Shown here: piece by piece, positions 27,563-37,740 of the stretch
Position numbering within the stretch: the stretch's first letter is position 1
Layout: every line of letters starts with the position of its first letter
NCBI GenBank assembly: GCA_037013685.1
Contig: CM072899.1
Location: 5,064,479-5,128,478 of the forward strand
Reading direction: 5' to 3'
DNA from: Acridotheres tristis
Taxonomy: Eukaryota; Chordata; Aves; Passeriformes; Sturnidae
DNA length: 64,000 bases
Notes under the pieces: generated by a model
The model's input: only the letters and a program-made list of their open reading frames with translations
Databases searched by the model: none
What the model was told of the DNA's origin: nothing
Translations under genes and position numbers: made by a program

Positions 27563-28095
27563 AATACCACATAAGCCTGTAAAAAATCCATAAGAATCTC
27601 TCTATTGACTTCAAAGGCATTTAAATCCATGGCAGTAATGCAACTATATATTTGTAGCTGATTTTAGGATTTAGGGAATCTCTCTCTGAACATCTTATGA
27701 AGGCTGTTTGAGATTATAGCATTACTCCAGGTAGCTCTATTAAATTACAAACGCTGTTCTGACTTCACTCCCAGTCTGCCTGTGCTGCTGTCTTTTAATT
27801 TCTGCCTTGGACTCAAAGTCCCAGTCATAGTGATGCTGGATTAATAATGGATCACTGTCGCTGGAGCAAGGCTTGTTTCACTGCCCAGAGGGGGCATGGG
27901 GTTGGGAAGTGAGAGGTTATTTTGAGGGGAAGGAGTTAAAAGGTCAGGTAGTGTGGCTTGCCACCTGCCTAAGGGAGCTGGAATGGAACCCAGGGTCCTG
28001 AACACCTTTTCTACAGCAGAGAAGTGATGAGTCAGTGTTGTGGTGGAGGGGGAAGAAGCAGGAGATTCAGTACTGTTAGGTTTTTAATGGAGCAA

Positions 28096-28396
28096 CACAG
28101 AATCATAGAGAGATTTAAGTTGGAAGGGACCTTAAAGACCATCCTGTTCCACCCCCTGTCATGGCAGGGACACCTTCCACTATCCCAGGTTGTCCCAAGC
28201 CCCATCCAACCTGGGATTGGACACTTCCAGGGATGGGGCAGCCACAGCTTCCCTGGGCACCCTGTGCCACAAGGCTCGATTTCCCTACCCCCACTGTGAA
28301 GAATTTCTCTCTAATCTAATCTAATCTAATCTAATCTAATCTAATCTAATCTAATCTAATCCTGTTCTCTTTCAGTTTAAAGTCATTCCCCCTTGT
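28096..28396 (-). mobile_element. CR1 LINE 3' end, antisense, interrupted by a pentanucleotide array
   Basis: This is the clearest CR1 in the window. It starts CACAGAATCATAGAG, then TTGGAAGGGACCTTAAAGA, GGCAGGGACACCTTCCAC, CCCCATCCAACCTGG and CAGGGATGGGGCAGCCAC, and resumes after the array with TTTCAGTTTAAAGTCATTCC. This is the reverse complement of the avian CR1 3' region, so the element points to the minus strand. Its normal CTAATCTAA segment has expanded to ten CTAAT units (28311-28360). Similarity ends at about 28396, next to unrelated sequence, consistent with 5' truncation. It looks younger than most other copies here. Confidence 0.93.
28311..28360. repeat. (CTAAT)10 microsatellite inside CR1
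   Basis: Ten perfect, uninterrupted copies of CTAAT. The surrounding CR1 normally has one or two such units at this place, so the array arose by slippage inside the retroelement and was not inserted. Perfect pentamers of this length are likely polymorphic. Seen directly; the origin follows from the intact CR1 flanks. Confidence 0.95.
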
Positions 28397-30052
28397 GGAG
28401 ATAACAAGGAATAGAACAGTGTCTGAAAACTCGGAGCCAATCCTGTGCTGGCACAAGTCCTCGGCAGATAGTGGCATCTCACACGGTCCCTTTGCTAGGC
28501 TGGGACACAGCAGCAGCACAGAAATGATCTCTCCTTCTCTTTGCATGTGGCTGGAGTGAACACGTGCTCCTCCTGCAAACCATCTTCCTTTTTATCAGTG
28601 AGCTTATTCCAGAGAGCTCTCCAGTGTTTAATGATTTTGCCTGAGCATCTGTAAAATGAGCTCCAAGGATGAAAACCTTGTAAATAAATACAGGGGCTGT
28701 TGGTCTGTGCTGTCACTGCCCTGGTGTGCTGTCTGGCAGGAAGAAGGTTTCCTTCTCTGTCTTCCTAGGCTTAATTTTAAATAGCTTTTATAAAACAGAG
28801 TAATCTTCTGAGCCTTAGGTAATTTTACCATATTAGATATTGAAGTATTGCTGAATCTTGTTAGGCAAATGCAGGCCAAAGAATACAAAACAATTATGTC
28901 CTAAATCTAAAACTCAGCTCTTCAGGGATTTCACCTGCTTCTAGTGAGAGGTACTGAAAGACAGGAGTGTTTTTGTGGGGCTAAGTCCTGTCTCTGAATG
29001 GGTAACATATGTGTTAGCCACAGCCATATAGGATACAGGTTGCACCCAAATCACTAGGTCGGGTCTTGTTTTCTGCAGGGGATTTTTCCACTCCACTGAG
29101 CTAATTTTTTTTTCTATTAGCTGATTTATGCCTTTCAACATGAGCTGTATCAAAGTCAGCATTTAGTACTGTATATTTACTTTGGTTTGCATGCAATTTG
29201 CAAATGATATACTGTACTTTTATACAGTTAATGTGTTCATTTTAGTGTATAATGCATGCGTGAACTTTCTGGATTTTGAGCTGAAAATATGATAAGTGGG
29301 TTATATTATGCAGTGAAGGAGTTGTTATATGAAAACACTTCCATATCATCAATTATGTACCAGCTTAATACAAAATGGTATTAATACATGAATCAGGGAA
29401 GGAAGTTGTATAGTAAGATTCTCATGAGAATGTGAGGCTGATATTTATTAAAGATGTAAGTTCCACGTTAAGAAGGAATACTTTGTTTTATTCATTTATT
29501 TGATAATCAGCTCTGCTGCCCAGAAAGAAACAATTTCATTGTATATTCACAAGCAACTCTCCCATGTGTTTCTCATATTTCTCACAGAGTTCAGAACTTT
29601 TGATAAGCAACATAGATATCATAAAATCCAACTACTGATTTATAGTCCACAAGTATTACTTTCGTTCGAGCACAGAGGAACTCAGTGGCTTTGGAAATGA
29701 CCTCAGACAGCTGTAGAGCTGAGTGGGATCCCATCCTGGTAGAGCTGGTGGAATGTTCAGTGGGATCCCTTCTGTGCTGTTGCACTATGTGGTCCAAGCA
29801 GCTTCAATGTTATTTTCGCCTGGCTGCTCTTCAATTTAATTCACCTGGATCCCAAACTGCAAATGTCCCTCCACCCCCCCAAGTGTATTTCAGAGCAGGC
29901 TGCACACCCAGAGAGCCCAGACCTGTTAAAGTCAGCAGAGGTGGATCTGGAGGTAAGAGAGTTCTGGAAGTGAGTGACATGTCTGGGTTGGGTGTTCAGG
30001 GTCAACTGCAATGTTTTGTGTAGAAATGGTTGCAGCTCCTTATTTATCAGCA
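28397..30052. other. gene-free unique sequence
   Basis: No recognisable gene or repeat. The part from about 29160 to 29480 is strongly AT-rich, with several TACTGTA/TACAGT-type words. Open frames do not exceed about 112 codons and none is recognisable. Confidence 0.5.
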
Positions 30053-30087
30053 TGGAGTGGAATGGAGTGGAATGGAATGGAATGGAA
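30053..30087. repeat. GGAAT/GGAGT pentanucleotide array at a CR1 tail
   Basis: Seven pentamer units, the first copies TGGAG/TGGAA mixed and the last ones pure TGGAA. The array abuts a CR1 3' end on its right, so it probably grew from the short terminal repeats that end CR1 elements. On the CR1 strand the unit is ATTCC. Confidence 0.9.
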
Positions 30088-30160
30088 GTAGTTCACTTGG
30101 AAGGGTCCTACGATGTTCATCTAGTCCAACTGCAAAGAGACCCAGTGTAAAACCCAGCAC
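30088..30160 (-). mobile_element. CR1 LINE 3' end fragment, antisense
   Basis: CACTTGGAAGGGTCCTACGA followed by a TGTTCATCTAGTCCAACTGC block is the reverse complement of an avian CR1 3' end of the 'CTACAATGATCATC' type, a subfamily different from the copy at 28096. Only about 75 bp are recognisable, and the right limit is approximate. The pentamer array at 30053-30087 is its terminal repeat. Confidence 0.75.
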
Positions 30161-31598
30161 AAGTGAAGAGGAGGGGATGAGCCTTGTCCTGAGAACCACC
30201 TCATGGTGGGTCCCCTACCAGGTAGGTATTATAGAATATTGGACAGAGGCACATGTCAAAACAGTTCTTAAAATTGGAGGAAGATGGGGGCTCAATTCTC
30301 CATATTTATACTAATAAGTTAAAGTCTCTATTACTCCAAGGCACAGGCTTTTCCTTAAAACCCCGTGATGGGTGGGCATTAAAGTCTGAGCTGCTTTAAG
30401 AGTGATCAGAAGCCAAGAGCTGACTCTGCTAGTGCTGTCAGTAGTTCCCATTCATCTCACTTTCAGCAATATTTGGAGCCAGCATTAAGATGCCTCAAGA
30501 TGAATGGGAGCCACTGTGTACTGCCTTTGTTCTCATTTGATTAAAATCCAATAGTTTTTTGAGTACTACATTTGATGAGAGGGTGCTTATTATTGTTTTT
30601 AACAAACATTTAGATGCTCTGGTGATTTAAAGGCTGGCACAACCCCTTCATCTGTCTGCAGCTCACAACTGAATTATTTTCCCCCATTTATTGTAATGTA
30701 CTACAGGCACCTGGATGCCAAGAAGAACCACGAATATTTTGGAAGGAAACCCTGCATTGCTGGAGGAGCTGAGAAAAGCAATCCTGTAAGGGAACAGTGT
30801 GAAATGCTGCACAGACAACTATGGCAAGAGAGCAAAGCTTTGGAAACCACAGCACCGAAGGAATTAGGGGGAACTTGAGGTACCAGCACATTGCAGAGAT
30901 TTTGTAGCACATATTCAATCTAAAGGAGTAATTTACTGAATAATAGAAAATAGAAAGAAAAGCTTATACAATACCTAAACCAGGGTAAGAGTAGAGGCTG
31001 GCAACTGTATGATGAAAGGGAAAGGGAGAGAAGTCAGTCTGTGTGTGAGAGAAAGAAGAATGGTGATCAATATTAACAACTGCACCCTGTTTGTTGTAAA
31101 AAGTAATGGGATATACAGGAAAACATAAGCAGGGTGATGAAAGCATGGACGAGGTGATAAAAGAGCTCATGAAAGTCAGAGGGAATTTGTCTTCAAATTT
31201 CCCAGGCATTTGGTAAGAGTGACTCTGCAGAGAGCTCCAGAGTAGCAGTCTGTCAGTTTGCTTTCTTAATATGGCACTGAAATTAAACAATAATTCCATT
31301 AAAAAAAAAAAAAATCCCTGTTCCCCCCAGGAACCTTAGATGTAGTTGTTATGGGGCAATTGACACAGAAATCACTCCAAAGCTGTTTTGCAGAGGTATA
31401 AAGCAAGAAAGATTGCTGCATAATTATTAATTTCCTTCCCCTCCCTTGGCAACTTCCAGCCCCCAAAACTGAGGACTACTTCAGTGTGCACATGACTCAG
31501 GAGGATATGCTGCTCCAGTGATGGCCCAGAGGACAGCAGTTGACAGCTGGGGACACTGGAGTATGTCTAGAACCAGGGCTGAGCTGCCCAGACCCATT
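30161..31598. other. gene-free unique sequence
   Basis: Contains an A14 run at 31301-31314 with no retro-copy recognisable upstream. Open frames of up to 111 codons (minus strand, 30964-31299) show nothing recognisable. Confidence 0.5.
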
Positions 31599-31707
31599 CT
31601 GGAGCAACCTGGTCTATGGGAATTGTCCCTGCCTATGGCAGTGGGTCGGACCAAGATGAGCTTTAAAGTCTCTTCCAACCAAAACCACTCCATGATTTTG
31701 TGATTTC
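31599..31707 (+). mobile_element. CR1 LINE 3' end fragment, sense
   Basis: GGAGCAACCTGGTCTATGGG, then TGTCCCTGCCTATGGCAGTG, then a GAGCTTTAAAGTCTCTTCCA block and an ending CCATGATTTTGTGATTT match the last 100 or so bases of an avian CR1, in sense orientation. The terminal ATTCTATG-type repeats are mutated to ATTTTGTG. It is truncated at 5'. Confidence 0.85.
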
Positions 31708-33942
31708 CAGCCGTGTTGAAGCTGGAAGCAGGGACTGGTCCCAACAGTGTCACCAGAGCAAATGTTACTGAAAATGCCATCTTCTATACAGCCCTTGAAT
31801 CAGGCATGAGGGGTGGCCAAATTGTAGGAAATCTCAGTTCTTCCCATAAGTTAATGTTCAATTTCTTGTCCACAGTGTGATGGATAAACATCCAAACCTC
31901 AGACAAACCTGAAGCAAGGGAGCACTCCTACCGCTAATGAAGACACATTGTCACTGGGCTTGGTTCAAAGACCATTAAAGTTTCCGAGTGGTTCCAGTGG
32001 GGACCAGAACAACCCTTTTCCTGAAAAACAGAGGCATATATTAACCTTAATTGGGAACAATCTCCACGAGGATTTTCCCTCTGAGGAAAAGGACCATTTT
32101 GCAGATATAATTGTTTTGGAGGGAGTAATTATTCCGTGGATGCTTCCTGAGGTGAATGATGGCTCTTGTTATGTTTTTCCCCCTGAAACTGGAAGAGCTG
32201 TACGAGTCTTGTCAAAGACCAGTGGCATTACCTGGCAAGCAGGGGCCAGGCTGCTGTTCCAACACAGACACAGAACAGTAGGAGAAACATTTGTACAGTT
32301 TGGCTGAATATTTCTCTATTATTCTTCACCCTGCAGCACAACACAGTTTGCAGCAATTGATTGGCTTAGCTGGACAGTGAGATAAAAAACTGCAAATAAG
32401 ACTGGGTGGGAGCTGTTCTTCTGCTGTGATTAGATGTAAAATAGCCCCAGCCAGAGACATGTTTTGCCTGGGGTCAGATCAACAGAACACAGATCCTGGG
32501 GTTTCTAAGTGTTAATTTTTACTCAATTTCAGGAAGGTTGGGAATCATCATCATCCTAAAAAACCTTTCAAGTGATGGGACGTGAGGGTTAGAGGGATCC
32601 ACAAGATAATCACTTTTTCCTTCCCATCAGGAAGAGGATGCAGGAAGATGATGTGCAGTAGGGAGAGGCTGACTAAGGAAAGAAAAAAGAATATAAACCA
32701 AATCGGAGATGGGCCAGACAGAATCAGACAAAACATAGTAGGGAGGAAGATCCCCAGAAAGAGAGCTATCTTCTGCATATTGCTCTGTGGTCAAGTCCTG
32801 CTTCCAGCTTCAAGCAAAGTGTGTGAAATCCTAAAGGTGCCTCCTCATCTCCTGGTGGGGAAAGCTGCCCTTGGGAGATTGCCTGGATAAGGAGTGAGTC
32901 AAGGCTGATCAGCACAACCCACTCCTCCTGAAAGAGTTACTCTGAGATGTGGTGGAGACAAGACACTTGCAATGAGATAACTTAAAATAATTTTATATAC
33001 AATTTGCAGTGAAGTTTTCTTTCATTTCCCTCTTTTCTGCCCCAGATTTCCTATGTGTCTTACCAGCTCTTGGCAGAGATATTTGGATTGAATAGGGAGC
33101 TGCTGTTGAGAAACTGTGGTTTCAGCACTGCAATAAAGCAGTCTTATCCCAATGAATTTTAAAGGCTATTTTGGCTGGCTTGAGAAATGCTGATTTATGA
33201 CTCAAATGCGTCAGGTTTTTTGCAATTAGCAGGACACTGTCTAGAAGTTACAGACCATCTTAGGAAGAAATAGGCAATTGTCTTTTTTCTAAGCTATTTT
33301 TATGAAACATTTTCCTTCATTCAAGCAGCAAGTTAAATATTCTCTGTTAATAAAGTGGCTTCCACATTCAGATGAAGAAAATTTTGCTAGATTTTTTTTC
33401 AGAGTTGACATTATCACCAAGCATTGCTCTCTGCAAGAAATTAAAGCTGTGGGCAGGTTGGTTGATTTGTTGGTACCATGCATAATATCCCCTTGGACAA
33501 TTCCATAAGCCTCATCCTGAAACCTTGTAAAACTCAGTTGCATTACATGCTAATACAGCAGTTTTAAAAATAGTGGTGTCAAATATTGCATTTCCATAGA
33601 TGTGTCTGTACCACATGGCATTATCAGATATCAGAGCAGACAATGAGGTTGGCTTGAATGCCACATAACTCATTATGCAAAATAATTTCCATTTGGAGAC
33701 GTTCAGACCTGTCACATTTCTTTTAATGAAACTGCATTTTTTTTTAAGAAAAAAGCTTAGTAGGAATAGAATTTCAGTAATGAAACGGATAACATATTCA
33801 AGAAGATATCAATTAAAATTTTAATTATAAGGAACAGTTTTTCTTGAATTTTTCAAAAGATGTTAAATTTTTAATCAGTTATTTCCGGGGAGGAAAAAAA
33901 AAAGGTTTGCTGAGAAGAGAACTTCGCAAAGTTTAGACAAAG
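31708..33942. other. gene-free unique sequence
   Basis: No recognisable repeat. A 119-codon plus-strand frame at 31948-32307 has a fairly protein-like composition but no family I know; see rejected items. A 16-bp palindrome lies at 33811-33826, and an AP-1-like motif group at 33188-33215. Confidence 0.5.
33811..33826. repeat. 16-bp perfect palindrome
   Basis: AATTAAAATTTTAATT is its own reverse complement. AT-only palindromes arise easily in AT-rich DNA, so no function is inferred. Confidence 0.7.
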
Positions 33943-33984
33943 ACTGTGTATAAAACCTGAATCACTGTGTATAAAACCTGAATC
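33943..33984. repeat. perfect 21-bp tandem duplication
   Basis: Two identical 21-base copies (33943-33963 and 33964-33984) lie head to tail with no mismatch. Each contains GTGTATAAAACCTG, so a TATAAAA word is duplicated. Perfect identity suggests a recent slippage or duplication event. Whether TATAAAA matters is unknown: no transcription start or gene is apparent nearby. Confidence 0.95.
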
Positions 33985-36900
33985 ATGATAAAGAAAACAT
34001 ACTTAGGAGATCTTGGTGATCTAAGGGACAGAACCTGCCTAAATGAGACGCCTTGTGTGAGTCAGCAAGGACAATTGTTGCAACCAACCTACATTATTTC
34101 ATTCCTGAAAACAGGTTGAAAATCCAAAAAATTCAACTTTTAAAGATGTTTTCTATTCCATTTTGGGATGGGAAGGATGGAAAAAAGCTTTTCATTTTCC
34201 CAAGGACAGGAATTCTGAATAAGCACATTTTGCTGAATGGCGTAAAAAGAGAACATCAAGGCAACAGCACCCACTTGATACATTTTCAGCAACTGCATAT
34301 CCACAAGGACCATACAGCTCTGAATAAGGCTCTGCTCTTGTTACAGGCAAGTGCTCCTGAATTTGCTGTTAAAATGCTCCCATTAGTGCTTGGCACTGGC
34401 ATTTCTAGGAGATAGCACAGAATGAGGAGAAAGAGGTGAAGACAAAGCAGAGAAGAGGATGTGTGCCTCAAATGTGATTTTTGGGAATTGGTGAGTAGGG
34501 AGGAGGTAGGTCAGCTGGGCAAGGCTAACACAAGAACTAAATAATTTGCTTGTGCTCCATCTTGTTGTTAATTATTATAAATACATTTTTTAAAAATATG
34601 CTTCCTGTCCCCTTAGAATTATGGGGTGGAAATGTGGCCCATTTTGGCATTAGAAATAAATACATTATCCTTTGCTTTGCTATGTATAATAGGAATCACT
34701 CACAGTTATTCCAATAGCATTTGTCCTTGGTGAAGTTTCCTTTTGGTTTACTGGTAATGCACATTGCCTCAATGGTTAACTTCATAAAGAGGGAATAATT
34801 GAGAGCCCAACGTTAAACTATGTTGGTTTATCAGACTCCTGCCGTGTCTGCTATGTGCAGATTTTGATGTAGACAAGTAGTAATGTGCAGTGTAGAACAT
34901 GCAAACCTTAATGTTGGCTCTGGCTCAGCATTCACCCTATTTACAGCAAAAAGTCCCAATTTTAAAAGCAATGTGTGACCTCAGGAAATATAAGGTTTAT
35001 ATTCCTGCCAGTTCCTACTGCACTTTCCCAGGGAGGTGTTAAACTCATTATGGGCCATCATGGACAAAATCAGCGTTTCCACCTTTCAATGCCATTTGAT
35101 TGAGGATGTGGTGAATGACAGGCTTGAAGTACAAAGTGGGTACTTTGCACTGCTGTCCACATGTCCTGCAGCCCATGGAGATGAAAGGCTCAGCCTAAGC
35201 TCCACATGTTATTCATCATGCAGGATTGCTTCATAAAGCTGATTTTCCTTTGCTTCTTTGAAAGCCTCCTGTAATTGAGGCTTCAACTCTTTTCTTCCTA
35301 GGTCTACAGTGAGTATAGAAAAAGACAAATTATAGTGTTGAAAAATGAAGATTTTATAAATTTTCCAATTTTGTGACAGAAATAAAGCAAGGAAATATCA
35401 GAATTCTTTATGGATATGCTGCATGGGATGCGGGTTTGTCGGTGTTTCTTATATATATGGATTTTATCCTTTGGCCATTTTATAATTGCATTGCTTGGAA
35501 AACTTGGTTCGGGGAACATCATCTTTCTGTTGTTTTCATAGAAGTAGGACAACCCAGAGCAGACTGTGGACTGCTCACGCCTGCCACAGAGATCCAATTG
35601 CCATGTTTCATTTCCAAACCCTCTGCTGCCTGAGGCACGTGCAGCTTGTGAGACAGGTAATGAAGTTTTTGGGAATAAAGAAGCTGGCCAGCAGCTGGGA
35701 CAGCAGTCTGCCAGGGATGCACTGCTGTGGGGATCATGTGTGGGGTTTGCAGCAGGCTTCAGTGAGACCCAGCCAGGAGTGCCAATGTTAAAAGTGCTTT
35801 TCCGAGGGAAATCAAAGCCCGGTGGAAGTGTTGGTGGATAATACGCTCCGTCATTCTTTGAGGTAGGCAAGAAACATCCTGTTACCAGCTGACACGGAGA
35901 TACATCCAAGTGCACCTACACTTGTACTTTAAAGACTCTGTAAGCCAGAGTGGTACAAAGCAGTCTTAGCATCAGAGAATTAAGCCCTGAGGCACAAAGG
36001 CCAGATCTGTACTTGAAAAGGCTCCTTTGTGTTGCTGTGCTGGCAAACCCTCCAAGAAGGAACGAGGCGTTTGTAATCCCACACAGAGTAGGGAGAGAGA
36101 TCTTAGATAGGGATACCCGGTTTTGTAAGCCAGGACTTGTGGCTAACACAAGGTTCACAAAGGATGTGAGGGTCACCGAGTAACCTTGCTGTGCAGACAG
36201 AAACTTGTGAGTGGCTTAGCAGAGACAGATACGAGCTAAACAAGATCTTGCCAGCCTTGTCAGGCTGACTGCTGCTGTTTGTGGAGGTGCACTGAAAGAC
36301 CCTCTCAACAGCAGCCCACACACCCCAGCATCTGCTCTAACGAGGTGCTTGTTCTTATTCCTACACTTCTTTCCATATCCTCCCCACGGAGACCTTTGCT
36401 GGGATGAAAATTTTCCTGTTTATTTCACCTCTTTGTTCTCTCATGTCACCATTCCGAATGGCTTTGTTTCAATCCTTTTCTACTAAGTAAGATTCAGAGT
36501 TTTTCTGCTGAGTAAGAACCAGCAACCTTTTCAGGCATCAGCCACCACAGCAGTGCCTCCCTTTCCTCAGACACAGCCCCTGTGCCAGACACTCCTTCAG
36601 AGCAGAAGCTGTCTCAAAGGGTGGTTTATTGAGGAAAAGGAGGTGGCTAAAGTTATTTCCTCTTGAGAATCTCTGCAAGTTCCTGTCTGCTTTTTAGAGC
36701 CACAATTCTGCAGAAACAAAGGAGCAACCAAACAAATGACAAACAAGTCAGAGTGTGTGGCTGCTTGTTTTATGCAGAGCTCAGAGCTTTTGGGTTTGTG
36801 CCTGCAGAGTCACCATATTTTAAACATGGTAATTTCTGAGACCAATCTAAAAAGGCTAATTGTTGCTGTTACTGATCTGCTTTAAAAGCCATGATTAAAG

Positions 36901-37671
36901 CTGAAGAGAACAGTCACAATTCCTGCCAGCTGTGGAAAGCTTTGTGGCTGCCTTGTCCCAATTACAGGGTTTTTTGTAGAGAGCACACTATATTAGCATA
37001 GCTGCAGCTCCCTTCTAACAACAAGCAATCATGAGAAGCATTGAATGGCAGGCTTTGGACCATGCCTTTCTTTTCTGTACGGTGTGAGTAGTGAGGGTAT
37101 CTGGTGCCTATAAAACATATTTTTTCCCCTTCAGTTAATTAACTGGTTTGGAAAATTAAAGTCAGGGTTCAAGTTGATAGATTAACTGTATTTATTTCTT
37201 TTTCCAAAAAGAAGCAGCTGTCCAAAAGTTTAGATAGCAGTTTCAATTTGTTCATCTCAAGTGGCATCATGTTCTGATTTAATAGCAAGGGTAGAAGAAG
37301 CAGAGAGGAGAATTTGCTTAGTGCTCAAAAAAACTCTCTAGCTCTACACTCTCTTGAGGTCCTAGCCAGAGACTTCAAGGCAGGGAAAACAACTGTGAGA
37401 AAATGTGGTTAATAACACCTGGGGTTGACTAGGTCACTGTAAAAGGAAGATTGGACTAGACCAAACTGTCTGCTCCCTGTCTGGCACTTGCTTTCAAGAG
37501 TCAGCAGCTAAAGAAGCTGCCTTCAGAAACCAGCCAGACAATCCTCCCAGTACCCCAGGCTCTCCATTAGAAAGCTGCTCACTAGAAACACTTCTGTCAT
37601 GGGCAAGGAAATCTTCTAGGAACAATGTTTTGCAGTAACACAGTCTAGTTTGGTCATATTCTTCCTGGGAG
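33985..37671. other. gene-free unique sequence, partly CNE-like
   Basis: No transposon is recognised. A 203-codon minus-strand frame at 35304-35915 is the longest frame outside repeats, but it has no recognisable domain. Segments 34540-34900 and 36820-37080 are repeat-free, AT-leaning and dense in homeobox-like ATTA/TAAT words. A 14-bp palindrome CAGTTAATTAACTG sits at 37132-37145. Confidence 0.5.
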
Positions 37672-37740
37672 GAGTTGATCCAAAGCCCACCAAGGTCAAT
37701 CAGAACCTCCCACTGACTTTATAATGGCTTAAGCTCTGTT
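37672..37740. repeat. ancient palindromic interspersed repeat, decayed copy
   Basis: GAGTTGATCCAAAGCCCACC, then GGTCAAT and a CCTCCCACTGACTT block, resembles the copy at 24311-24380 and the same remembered amniote motif (GATCCAAAGCCCATTGAAGT type). The right arm is eroded. The family name is unknown to me, and the age is inferred from divergence. Confidence 0.4.

Larger units (their letters stand above)
25733..28095. other. gene-free sequence between two CR1 pieces
   Basis: Holds a polypyrimidine tract (26033-26070) and a TA/TG microsatellite (27512-27562). A 142-codon plus-strand frame at 26536-26964 shows no recognisable domain; it ends in a Glu/Lys/Arg-rich tail produced by purine-rich DNA. 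No gene is supported. Confidence 0.5.

Noticed and set aside
27600..27635. CTATTGACTTCAAAGGC as a third copy of the 24311 palindromic repeat
   Set aside because: Only the short core is present, without either arm.
31301..31314. A14 run as a processed-pseudogene tail
   Set aside because: No recognisable transcript-derived sequence or target-site duplication next to it.
31948..32307. 119-codon plus-strand frame with protein-like composition
   Set aside because: No recognisable family, no splice or promoter context. A conserved reading frame in another bird (dN/dS below 1) would reverse this.
35304..35915. 203-codon open frame on the minus strand
   Set aside because: No domain, no family resemblance, and shorter frames are open on both strands over the same bases. 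RNA-seq or a protein search with a significant bird orthologue would be needed to revive it.
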